DNA from: Candidatus Peribacteraceae bacterium
Lineage (GTDB): Bacteria; Patescibacteriota; Gracilibacteria; Peribacterales; Peribacteraceae
NCBI GenBank assembly: GCA_013140485.1
Contig: JABFSS010000108.1
Span: forward strand, 1-7,837
Direction of reading: 5' to 3'
DNA: 7,837 bases
Positions within the stretch are counted from its first letter, which is position 1, and each line of letters starts with the position of its first letter. Made by a program: the position numbers and the translations under genes. The notes beneath the pieces are model-generated. The model made no database searches. It was not told the origin of the DNA and saw only the letters and a program-made list of their open reading frames with translations. Of the stretch, positions 1-6,524 are shown one piece after another.

Positions 1-1
1 C

Positions 2-1018
2 ACCGGTCCCGAACTCAATCTGAGCGCCGACGATGTGATGGAGAACATCCGCACATTCACGGTTGGCATCGCGGACAGTGACTTCGTCCGTGGAGGCATC
101 GAACAATTGCGAAATTTGACGCGCGGCAAGATCAATCCCAGCCAGGAAAAAGTCGCACAGATGATTTTCCAGCTGATCCGCGGTACGGTCGCGAATTTCC
201 TGGCGACGGCGTCTCTCCCCGAACTCCTCCGGCAGTTCGTCGGGCCCGAAATCGAACAACAGGCGCGCGCGATTGGCAAAGAACTCAACTGGCGCCTGGC
301 GCTGGAGGCATATTGGAAGACGGAGGCCGGCCGCAAGGTGGCAGCGAGAAACGGACGCCCAAACCGTCCCACATTCACGGATATGGCAACGATGTCGACG
401 GATCAAGTGCAAGCCTTGGTTCTTCCAAGTCCTCTGGTCAAAGAATATTGGGACGAGAACTACGGCAAGTGGTCCCTCTTCGCCCAGGAGCAGAAAGCCC
501 GAAAGCAAAAAATCACCGTTCCCATGCCGAAGATCGAAGACGGAGAAACGGAGAACGCGAAAAAGCAGTATCAAGACCGTTTGGTCAAAGCCCAGCTGAC
601 GCCCATCCCCGTGACGGCACCGACGGAAACGCCTCGGACGCAGATTATCGGGACTCTCGATTTCGGTACGACCGGCAAAGTCGAAGTGACGCCGGAAGGC
701 AGACCCATTGACGTTGCGAGCAAGCGCGTCACCTTCAAGAAGGAAGGAAATATCTACACGATGTCCTTCCCCGAAGGCAACGGCATGCGGCGCATCGAAC
801 TGGTCGACGCGTTCTCGACAACCGGACAGCGCGGGAACTTCAACAAAATTGAACTCAGTAACCGTGGCGCAACGGATGCCGCATTGGTGAAGGTCGTCTT
901 CAACGGCGGCACCGAGGCCGACGGTATGACGCTCGGCGCTCTCGTCGCGGAAGCGATCAACCGCCCGGGCAAACCCAAAGCTGTTTTCGCATCGCGCACG
1001 GCAGTCACGTTTGAGTGA
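2..1018 (+). CDS. Hypothetical protein, 5' end outside the window
   Basis: I do not recognise this protein. The frame is open to the left edge: the codons before the first GTG/ATG (35 and 38) read TGPELNLSADD, which looks like normal coding sequence, so those starts are probably internal and the gene begins outside the window. The visible 338 residues contain no clear membrane segment. The first ~100 are helical in character. A charged, Lys/Glu-rich stretch follows (about residues 155-200), then a short Pro/Thr linker (TPIPVTAPTETP). The last ~120 residues have alternating hydrophobic and polar residues with many Gly and Asn, as in a beta-rich domain. It ends in TGA 22 nt before the next ATG on the same strand, so it is probably co-transcribed with the next two unknown genes. 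A role alongside those membrane proteins is inference from position only. Confidence 0.8.
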   Translation, partial: TGPELNLSADDVMENIRTFTVGIADSDFVRGGIEQLRNLTRGKINPSQEKVAQMIFQLIRGTVANFLATASLPELLRQFVGPEIEQQARAIGKELNWRLALEAYWKTEAGRKVAARNGRPNRPTFTDMATMSTDQVQALVLPSPLVKEYWDENYGKWSLFAQEQKARKQKITVPMPKIEDGETENAKKQYQDRLVKAQLTPIPVTAPTETPRTQIIGTLDFGTTGKVEVTPEGRPIDVASKRVTFKKEGNIYTMSFPEGNGMRRIELVDAFSTTGQRGNFNKIELSNRGATDAALVKVVFNGGTEADGMTLGALVAEAINRPGKPKAVFASRTAVTFE

Positions 1019-1040
1019 TCTCATTTCATCCAGAAAAAGT

Positions 1041-2486
1041 ATGTCCACAAACGCCCTCAACAACGCTTCGACCACCCTGCGAGAACTCACCGGCGAGATG
1101 ACTCTCGAGCAGATCCGCACGATGGGTGGTGCGAGAATCCGCCAATTGAAAGAGCAAATTCGGACCTTCGCACGGTCTCAATCTCCGGAGGACCTCCAGC
1201 GAGTGCAAAGGCTCGGCGCCGTTCTATCGGCGCGGAAGAGCATGGTGGGACTCGCGAGGGACATCGCGCAGGCGGAACGCCGCAACGAATTGGATTTCGT
1301 CCATTCAGCCTTGGAAGAATTGGATCAAGAGCTGATCACGCAAGGAGTCATCCGGTTGCGGTACGATGGTCTCCCCGGACAAGCGCTCGGTCATATCGAA
1401 TTGCTCGGAGACCAGAGTCTTCAGTTTTTCCGCGCCCAACCGACGTGGGTGAACGTCGTTGCGACAGCCGGGATCGCAGCAGGTGTCGTGTATATGTGGA
1501 CGAAATTCCGCTCATGGACCGGCGCGACTCTCGCCGCAGGTGCCACCGCGGTTGCGGGCACGGCCGCGTATCTTGGAATTCCCTGGGTGCGCGATGTGTT
1601 CAATCGGATGTTCCAGGGCAGCCAGGCCGAGACACTCACGACAGAACAACAGACGATCAGCGATAATTTGCAGAAACGCGAGAAGCAGACGAATCAATAC
1701 TACGGGCAGTTTGCGAAACTGCGCGGAACGAACTCGCAGGGTGAATTAGGCGTCTCCATCGCTTCGACGCGCGATGCGGTTCGGCTGGAACGCATCGATC
1801 TCGAGGCTGCGATTCCTCTCTTTAACTCTCAATCGCCGCGACAGGCCTTGTTCCGCATGCGCCTCGCGAAACTTCAAATCATCAGTAGGGAACTGGACGC
1901 CGCCGATACGAGAAATGCTCCGCCGCGCGTGATTACTCCCCAGGGTACAAAAACGAACGTGCAAGGGCAGCAAGGAACCAAAACAAATGCCCCGCCCGTT
2001 GCTCCCGCTGCGACGAAACAAGCCGCGGACGTGAGAGGCCAGCAAGGCACCAAAGTTGCGCCGGTTCTACCTACTCCGCAGGAACAGAAAATACAGGTAA
2101 CCGCAAAGCCTCCTCGCAGCGAGCGGCAACCGACATACGTTCCTCCAATCGCTCCCGTTCCGGTTGGTCCTCCGCAGCCCGACATTGATCCTGTCACTGG
2201 TTTGCCGCGTGCGGTTCCTGTCCAGCCCGCCGCTCGTGTTGATAATCAGGGAAATCCTCTTCCGGTTGCCCCCGTAATGCCCATGCCGTTTCGGAGTTTG
2301 GATCCGAATAATTCCGTTCCGCCTGTGCCGGGAATTCCTCAATTTGATCAAAACGGGAATGTGATTCCTCCTCCGCCTCCACCGCAACTTGATGAAAACG
2401 GAAATGCGATAGTCCCTTCCGCTCCTCCGTTACCGCAACCGCCCGTCGGACCTCAACAGCCGAACGGCCCTCTACGAATCGGTTAA
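1041..2486 (+). CDS. Hypothetical membrane protein with Pro-rich repetitive C-terminal tail
   Basis: Family not recognised; 481 residues from the ATG at 1041. A TTG at 1011 in the same frame would overlap the previous gene by 8 nt. I prefer the ATG because it follows a purine-rich AGAAAAAG and needs no rare start. Residues 1-130 are charged and helical (many Arg, Glu, Gln). Two hydrophobic Gly/Ala-rich segments lie at about 137-156 (VNVVATAGIAAGVVYMWTKF) and 160-180, separated by only a few residues, like a membrane hairpin. Residues 185-295 are polar and helical. From about 295 to the end the chain is low-complexity and Pro-rich, with QGTK repeats and then D-x-NGN/Pro repeats, probably disordered. 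The core resembles the next gene's product around the SW.G segment and its hydrophobic hairpin, suggesting paralogy. An anchored protein with an extended tail, perhaps at the cell surface, is a guess; orientation is unknown and I see no signal peptide. Confidence 0.8.
   Translation: MSTNALNNASTTLRELTGEMTLEQIRTMGGARIRQLKEQIRTFARSQSPEDLQRVQRLGAVLSARKSMVGLARDIAQAERRNELDFVHSALEELDQELITQGVIRLRYDGLPGQALGHIELLGDQSLQFFRAQPTWVNVVATAGIAAGVVYMWTKFRSWTGATLAAGATAVAGTAAYLGIPWVRDVFNRMFQGSQAETLTTEQQTISDNLQKREKQTNQYYGQFAKLRGTNSQGELGVSIASTRDAVRLERIDLEAAIPLFNSQSPRQALFRMRLAKLQIISRELDAADTRNAPPRVITPQGTKTNVQGQQGTKTNAPPVAPAATKQAADVRGQQGTKVAPVLPTPQEQKIQVTAKPPRSERQPTYVPPIAPVPVGPPQPDIDPVTGLPRAVPVQPAARVDNQGNPLPVAPVMPMPFRSLDPNNSVPPVPGIPQFDQNGNVIPPPPPPQLDENGNAIVPSAPPLPQPPVGPQQPNGPLRIG
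1938..2058 (+). repeat. QGTK repeats inside the hypothetical membrane protein
   Basis: Three short in-frame units follow each other: PQGTKTN, GQQGTKTN and, after a Pro/Ala-rich spacer, GQQGTKVA. The copies use different synonymous codons, so selection acts on the peptide or the duplication is old. They begin the low-complexity tail of the 1041-2486 gene. Confidence 0.7.
2241..2435 (+). repeat. D-x-NGN / poly-Pro repeats at the C-terminus
   Basis: Degenerate units of the form Asp-x-x-Gly-Asn followed by a Pro-rich stretch occur at 2241 (DNQGNPLP), 2346 (DQNGNVIPPPPPP) and 2391 (DENGNAIVP). The last two are 45 nt apart. Related Asp-Pro units (DPVTGLP, DPNNSVP) lie around them. The composition suggests a flexible, extended tail. 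Confidence 0.7.
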
Positions 2487-2569
2487 GTACTCCTCGCATC
2501 CATGGTCAACAGCAACAACCACCACATCGGAATTTCCTGCAACTGTATCGACATTCCTCATACACACTC

Positions 2570-3781
2570 ATGAACCCCTCTCCTCGCGAAAATCTACAAC
2601 CAAATCCTTCGGAGTCTTCAGAGCAGACTCTTTCGACCGTGGTCGAAGGATTTGCGCAGAACCGTCTTCCTACGTCGGCGCAATTGCAGCAATTGCTGAC
2701 GGGAATTCCACAATTGCGCGCGTCCGAAAATGTGCAGATCCAAGATAACCTCAGTCGACTATACGATGCGACATTGCTACACACGCGTTTTCATGAAATC
2801 GACGCTCTTCGGCAATTATTGACCAAGAACTTCATCGGACCGCAGCTTGCGTTCCTTCAAGGGACTATCCTACAGCCCGGCGCTCGGAAGATCGTCGCCG
2901 GTGCAAATTTTCTAGCCGAGCAAAATCCTCAATTGGCCACGTTTGCCGGTGTCGGTGGATCGCTGGGGGCAATTGGTCTGGCGGCATACAGCATCTACTC
3001 GGCTGCGCGCGGAGGAGCGAGTTGGCTCGGGACTATCATCCGTATGGGCGGTGCATCGTTGCTCGCTCCCGTTGCCGGTATTCTTGGAATGCGGGGGGCG
3101 GCCGAATGGCTGAGATCGCGTTCAAGAGGCACTGCATCCCTGGAGCAAGAGCGGGCGGAACAACTGACTGGAGAAGCCGCGGCAAAGAAACTCGCTCAGG
3201 AACTTTTGCAGAACGGGTCCATTTCATTCAACGATAACAGGCTGCTTCCGGCGAATTCTGCAAATACCCCGGATATTCTTGCCCTTTCACAGTTTGCGCC
3301 AATTCAGATCGGAGGACAGACACTGCAACTCGAGCGTGATGGCCAGAGCTTTATCTTCCGTATGGGCGAACGGCGGTACCGACTTCAGGGTGTCGGACAG
3401 ATTCCTATTCTAGGCGAAATGACCGAGGATTTGGGGGCATTACTGCTCCGCGGACGCCGAACGAGGATCGGTGAGCGAGAATTTCTCCGCATCGACGTCA
3501 ATCTAACTCGTTCAAGCAACACCGCATTGAATGCCATTACCGGTGAACACGAGACGTACATTGAAGTAAATTCATTGCGAGACGCCCTCACAGCCGGCGC
3601 TGCAAACCAAAATGCGGCACAAATTGAACGGCGACTGGCGTATTACACAGGTGTTCGTTCGTTCGGCCAACTTGGCGTATTGGATTCAGCGGATCCGCTT
3701 CCAACGGATATCGCACGGTCCGGCCTTCCGGCACTGCGCCGCCGAGAAGCCACTGTCCGTTACGTGCCGGTGGTACCATAG
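2570..3781 (+). CDS. Hypothetical membrane protein, probable paralogue of the preceding gene product
   Basis: Family not recognised; 403 residues. The ATG at 2570 is the first Met of a clear coding frame. Residues 1-120 are polar and helical. Two Gly/Ala-rich hydrophobic segments follow at about 125-145 and 155-176, then a basic stretch (WLRSRSRG) and a Glu/Ala-rich helix (SLEQERAEQLTGEAAAKKL). From about 225 to the end the sequence looks beta-rich, with repeated short strands such as TLQLERDGQSFIFRMG and EREFLRIDVNL. The second hydrophobic segment (SWLGTIIRMGGASLLAPVAG) aligns by eye with SWTGATLAAGATAVAG in the upstream protein, and the order of parts is the same, although this one lacks the Pro-rich tail. 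The gap to the upstream gene is 83 nt. The next gene starts 4 nt after this TAG, so the two are probably transcribed together. No catalytic motif is seen. Confidence 0.82.
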   Translation: MNPSPRENLQPNPSESSEQTLSTVVEGFAQNRLPTSAQLQQLLTGIPQLRASENVQIQDNLSRLYDATLLHTRFHEIDALRQLLTKNFIGPQLAFLQGTILQPGARKIVAGANFLAEQNPQLATFAGVGGSLGAIGLAAYSIYSAARGGASWLGTIIRMGGASLLAPVAGILGMRGAAEWLRSRSRGTASLEQERAEQLTGEAAAKKLAQELLQNGSISFNDNRLLPANSANTPDILALSQFAPIQIGGQTLQLERDGQSFIFRMGERRYRLQGVGQIPILGEMTEDLGALLLRGRRTRIGEREFLRIDVNLTRSSNTALNAITGEHETYIEVNSLRDALTAGAANQNAAQIERRLAYYTGVRSFGQLGVLDSADPLPTDIARSGLPALRRREATVRYVPVVP

Positions 3782-3785
3782 ATCT

Positions 3786-4199
3786 ATGTCCCTCCTCCGT
3801 CTCTACCCTTTCCTTATTCCCACGGTCGTCGGGTTGCTCTGCGAGATGACGAAAGTCATCACGGAGGGAATCCGCACGGGGAACTGGCACGAGGGAATGT
3901 TCCGGTCCGGCGGCATGCCGAGCACGCATTCGGCGTTCGTCACGTCGCTTTTGATCGTCATCTGGCACACGCTCGGGGCCGAGTCGGTCGAGTTCGCCAT
4001 CGCGTTCGTGTTCGCGTGCATGGTCTGGTACGACGCGATGAGTTCGCGGCGCGCGATCGGGGAGCAAGCGTCGGTGCTCAACCGCATGCAGCAGTGGAAG
4101 CACTTCAGCGAACGCGTCGGGCATTCGGGATTGCAGGTTTTGGGAGGGATTGTGTTTGGGGCAGTGGTGACGTGGGTAGGGATTTGGCTCAGCACGTGA
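3786..4199 (+). CDS. Divergent PAP2 (DUF212/YuiD-like) integral membrane protein
   Basis: A 137-residue membrane protein of the divergent PAP2/DUF212 family. Visible family signatures are FRSGGMPSTHSA (about residues 39-50, His48), YDAMSSRRAIGEQASVLNRM (82-101) and ERVGHSGLQVLGG (109-121, His113). These correspond in type to the PSGH and SRxxxxxH elements of PAP2 phosphatases, though the family is divergent and its enzymatic activity is not established. Hydrophobic segments lie near residues 5-20, 50-64, 68-83 and 115-134. The frame is open further upstream (to 3612), but that stretch is the out-of-frame overlap with the previous gene; the ATG at 3786, 4 nt after that gene's TAG, gives the normal family N-terminus (SLLRLYPFLIPTVVGLLCEM). 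The length is slightly short for YuiD-like proteins. A TACCAT hexamer ends 6 nt before the ATG and could give an internal leaderless promoter, but co-transcription with upstream genes is as likely. Confidence 0.92.
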   Translation: MSLLRLYPFLIPTVVGLLCEMTKVITEGIRTGNWHEGMFRSGGMPSTHSAFVTSLLIVIWHTLGAESVEFAIAFVFACMVWYDAMSSRRAIGEQASVLNRMQQWKHFSERVGHSGLQVLGGIVFGAVVTWVGIWLST

Positions 4200-4263
4200 A
4201 AAAGAAAACGAAGAAAACGATGCAAACAAGGCAATCGAGGATCCTCGTTTCCATCGTCTTCTT
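4200..4263 (-). terminator. Long stem-loop terminator of the VIT-family transporter gene
   Basis: Arms 4211-4231 and 4243-4263 form a 21-position inverted repeat around an 11-nt loop: 18 Watson-Crick pairs, one mismatch (4223/4251) and two A/C positions (4216/4258 and 4228/4246). In the - strand RNA those two positions become G-U wobbles. After the stem the - strand reads CGTTTTCTTTTTCA, a U-rich tail; the + strand side has no such tail. Both features point to termination of the - strand transporter transcript, 22 nt past its stop. The loop side also contains the 12-nt palindrome CGAGGATCCTCG (4236-4247), which could form a competing small hairpin. Confidence 0.7.
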
Positions 4264-4284
4264 TGGTTACCTCGTTTGCTTCAT

Positions 4285-5025
4285 TTACACCCCCGCCACG
4301 CTCTTCAACGCCACTCCCACTCCATACGCAATACTCGCCGTCACCGCTCCAATCAGGAGGATTTCGAGTGCACCGCGGTAGATGCGTTCTCGCGTGACGA
4401 TGCTCCGGGTGACGCCGACGAGCAGAAGAGCGATAAAAGTTCCGCCGATCGCGTACGGGAAGTTGTCGGATCCTTCGCGGAAGAGGAAATAGGGGATCAG
4501 CGGCACGCTGCCGAAGAGAAGAAATCCCAGGAAGGTCGCGAGTCCGTGCAGGAGCGCCCTGCCGTCCTTGCTTTCGATCATGCCATGTTCTTCCTTCATC
4601 ATCGTATCGGCCCACGCTTTCTTATTGCTCGTGATGATCTCCACCGCGTGTTCGAGATCTTTGCCCGAAAATCCTTTGGCGGCGTACGCTTCGCGAATTT
4701 CCTCGCGCTCGATTTCCGGATCGGTCTCGATTTCGTGCAATTCTTCTTTCAAAAGCCTCTGATACTGGTCGCGCTCGTTGCGAATCGAGAGGAATGCGCC
4801 CGCGCCCATGGAGACGGCGTCGGCGAGCAGGTTCGCCATGCCGAGGATAATCACGACGCCCCACGAGAGTCCCGCGCCCGCCGTGCCCGCCACCACCGCG
4901 AAGGTCGTGACGATGCCGTCGTGCGCTCCGTAGACGATATCGTGGATCCAGGGGCCGAGAGGGCTGCCGTGGAGTTCTTGCGCGCGATGCCTTTTCAATT
5001 CAGCTTGGAGGTTGCGAGTACTCAT
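4285..5025 (-). CDS. VIT1/CCC1-family iron/manganese transporter
   Basis: A 246-residue integral membrane transporter of the VIT1/CCC1 (DUF125) family, which moves Fe2+ and/or Mn2+ out of the cytoplasm, probably in exchange for protons. The signature DGIVTTFAVVAG (36-47) starts TM1, and ILGMANLLADAVSMGAGAFL (60-79) is TM2. A charged cytoplasmic metal-binding helical domain spans about 81-157. TM3-TM5 lie near 158-182, 188-208 and 218-241. Relative to the plant EuVIT1 structure, as I recall its numbering, all key positions are kept with a constant offset of 7: Asp36 (D43) and Met73 (M80) in the pore; Glu95, Glu98, Glu106, Glu109, Met142 and Glu146 in the cytoplasmic domain. It should therefore be functional; Fe versus Mn preference cannot be read. 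The ATG at 5025 has no Shine-Dalgarno sequence but has TAGAAT 8 nt upstream. It is divergent from proS and convergent with the PAP2-like gene. Confidence 0.95.
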   Translation of the reverse strand: MSTRNLQAELKRHRAQELHGSPLGPWIHDIVYGAHDGIVTTFAVVAGTAGAGLSWGVVIILGMANLLADAVSMGAGAFLSIRNERDQYQRLLKEELHEIETDPEIEREEIREAYAAKGFSGKDLEHAVEIITSNKKAWADTMMKEEHGMIESKDGRALLHGLATFLGFLLFGSVPLIPYFLFREGSDNFPYAIGGTFIALLLVGVTRSIVTRERIYRGALEILLIGAVTASIAYGVGVALKSVAGV

Positions 5026-5033
5026 TGGGTTCG

Positions 5034-5039
5034 ATTCTA
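5034..5039 (-). promoter_or_regulatory. -10 element (TAGAAT) of the VIT-family transporter gene
   Basis: On the - strand TAGAAT ends 8 nt before the ATG at 5025, so transcription would begin within about two bases of the start codon. No convincing -35 hexamer is found at 16-18 nt spacing. It is assigned by position and match to TANNNT only. Confidence 0.4.
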
Positions 5040-5051
5040 GCAGAATATTCC
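5034..5051. repeat. Nested inverted repeats in the divergent promoter region
   Basis: ATTCT-AGC-AGAAT (5034-5046) is a perfect 5-bp inverted repeat. It runs into GAATATTC (5043-5050), a perfect 8-bp palindrome. The first half covers the transporter's -10 hexamer, so a protein bound here would block that promoter. It could be an operator for a metal-responsive regulator, but it does not match a Fur, MntR or DtxR consensus that I can recognise. Confidence 0.35.
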
Positions 5052-5084
5052 AATTGAACGCGCTCGTTTCTTTCTACTGTCCTG

Positions 5085-5090
5085 TACAAT
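5085..5090 (+). promoter_or_regulatory. -10 element (TACAAT) of proS
   Basis: TACAAT ends exactly 6 nt before the proS ATG at 5097, the distance normally found between a -10 hexamer and the transcription start. The mRNA would thus start at the A of the ATG. No -35 match stands at 16-18 nt; a TTGAAC at 5054-5059 is 25 nt away, too far for a normal sigma-70 spacer. Confidence 0.5.
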
Positions 5091-5096
5091 CATGTC

Positions 5097-6524
5097 ATGC
5101 CTCGTCTCGCCGACCAGCAAAAGGACTTCCCGCAATGGTATCTCGACGTGATCCAGCAGGCCGACATGGCCGAGCATGCCGATGTCAAAGGCTGCATCAT
5201 CTTTAAGCCCTACGGCTACGCGCTGTGGGAGGCGATTCAATATGATCTCAACCGCCGCATCAAAGCGCTTGGCGTGCAGAACTGCTACTTCCCGCTGTTC
5301 ATCCCCGAGTCGTTCATGAATAAGGAGAAGAATCACGTCAAAGGATTCGCGCCCGAGTGCGCGGTGGTCACGCACGGGGGAGGGAAGGAACTCACCGAAA
5401 AACTCTACGTGCGTCCCACGAGCGAGACGATCATGTATCCGACGTTCGCGAAGTGGATCCATTCGTACCGCGATCTGCCGCTGAAGATCAACCAGTGGGC
5501 GAACGTGGTGCGGTGGGAGATGCGCACGCGACCGTTCCTTCGCACGCTCGAATTCCTGTGGCAAGAAGGTCACACCGCGCACGCCACAAAGGAGGACGCC
5601 GACGGCATGGTGAACGCCGCGCTTACGATGTACAGCGATTTCGATCGCGAATTCCTCGCGCTCCCGGTGCTCCGTGGCAAAAAACCCGACCATGAGAAGT
5701 TCGCGGGCGCCCACTACACCCTGACCACCGAGGCGTTTGCCAAAGACGGCAAGGCGATTCAGGCGGGAACGTCGCATAACCTGGGACAAGGCTTCTCGGA
5801 AGCGTACGACGTCAAATTCCTCGACGAAAAAGGAGCGCAGCAGCGTCCGTGGATCACGAGTTGGGGCCTCAGCACGCGCATCATCGGCACGGTTATCGTC
5901 GTTCACGGCGACGAGAAGGGTCTGCGACTCCCGCCGACGCTCGCGCCGACGCAGATCGTCGTGATTCCCATCTACAAGACCGACGCGGAGAAGTCATCCG
6001 TGCTCGCGGCGTGCCGCGACCTGGAAAAATCCTGGTCACCGACGATTCGCGTGAAGATCGACGACCGCGACGAGAAGTCTCCCGGCTTTAAATTCAACGA
6101 ATGGGAAGTAAAAGGCGTGCCGGTGCGCGTGGAAATCGGGCCGAAGGACCTGGAGAAGAAGCAGATCACCGTTGCGCGGCGCGATACGAGTGAGAAGAGC
6201 GCGATGCCGATCGACGCAGCGTCCGCTTCCGCCATGGAATCACTCCTCAAAAACATTCAAGAGACGCTCTACGCGCAGGCGAAGAAGCATCTCGACGATC
6301 ACACGAAGGAAGCGTCAACAATGGAGGATCTCGCGCGCCTGATCGAAGAGGGGAACATGGTGTGGGTTCCGTGGGACGGGACCGTAGAATCGGCCAACGC
6401 GGTCAAAGACAAGACGAAAGCGACGATCCGTCTCCTGCCGGAAGATGATCGTCCTGTGACAGGAAAGGATCCGGTTTCAGGGAAAGCAGGGACGGTGATG
6501 GCGTTGTATGCGAAGGCGTATTAA
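5097..6524 (+). CDS. proS: Prolyl-tRNA synthetase, archaeal/eukaryotic (ProS) type
   Basis: A complete 475-residue class II prolyl-tRNA synthetase, which charges tRNA-Pro with proline in the cytoplasm. The length and layout match the short ProS type (about 480 residues, as in Thermus), which has a C-terminal extension and no inserted editing domain of the long bacterial type. Landmarks are the motif 1 region around IIFKPYGYALWEAIQYDL (34-51), the proline-site loop RPTSE (106-110), motif 2 RWEMRTRPFLRTLEF (139-153), AGTSHNLGQGFS (223-234), and motif 3 GLSTRIIGTV (257-266, Arg261). The anticodon-binding domain spans about 283-390. The C-terminal domain ends in the typical AKAY. Oddly, the cysteines that often bind zinc in this domain are absent: the regions WDGTVESAN (426-434) and GKDPVSGKAG (456-465) hold no Cys. 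The start is ATG 5097; it has no Shine-Dalgarno sequence but TACAAT stands 6 nt upstream. Its TAA overlaps the stop of the opposing gene. Confidence 0.97.
   Translation: MPRLADQQKDFPQWYLDVIQQADMAEHADVKGCIIFKPYGYALWEAIQYDLNRRIKALGVQNCYFPLFIPESFMNKEKNHVKGFAPECAVVTHGGGKELTEKLYVRPTSETIMYPTFAKWIHSYRDLPLKINQWANVVRWEMRTRPFLRTLEFLWQEGHTAHATKEDADGMVNAALTMYSDFDREFLALPVLRGKKPDHEKFAGAHYTLTTEAFAKDGKAIQAGTSHNLGQGFSEAYDVKFLDEKGAQQRPWITSWGLSTRIIGTVIVVHGDEKGLRLPPTLAPTQIVVIPIYKTDAEKSSVLAACRDLEKSWSPTIRVKIDDRDEKSPGFKFNEWEVKGVPVRVEIGPKDLEKKQITVARRDTSEKSAMPIDAASASAMESLLKNIQETLYAQAKKHLDDHTKEASTMEDLARLIEEGNMVWVPWDGTVESANAVKDKTKATIRLLPEDDRPVTGKDPVSGKAGTVMALYAKAY

Noticed and set aside
35..1018. GTG/ATG at 35-40 as the true start of the first gene
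   Set aside because: The frame continues without a stop to the left edge with sensible codons, and no promoter or ribosome site precedes it; the gene is more likely truncated by the window.
1011..1040. TTG at 1011 as start of the second gene
   Set aside because: It has no ribosome site and needs a rare start codon; ATG 1041 is preferred. The alternative would add 10 residues and overlap the previous gene by 8 nt, so it is not excluded.
3612..3785. N-terminal extension of the PAP2-like gene back to 3612
   Set aside because: The extension lies in another frame inside the upstream coding gene and has no family similarity; ATG 3786 gives the expected N-terminus.
3803..4615. Long - strand open frame of 270 codons
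   Set aside because: It crosses the PAP2-like gene, the terminator stem and part of the VIT gene in another frame, and its product is Arg-rich low-quality sequence: a shadow.
4276..5040. + strand open frame of 254 codons opposite the VIT gene
   Set aside because: It is the antisense shadow of a strongly recognised transporter gene, with biased Arg/His/Glu composition.
5054..5059. TTGAAC as -35 box of proS
   Set aside because: The spacer to TACAAT would be 25 nt, outside the usual 16-18 nt.
5037..5906. - strand open frame of 289 codons opposite proS
   Set aside because: It is antisense to a complete proS gene with all motifs, a typical shadow in GC-rich coding sequence.
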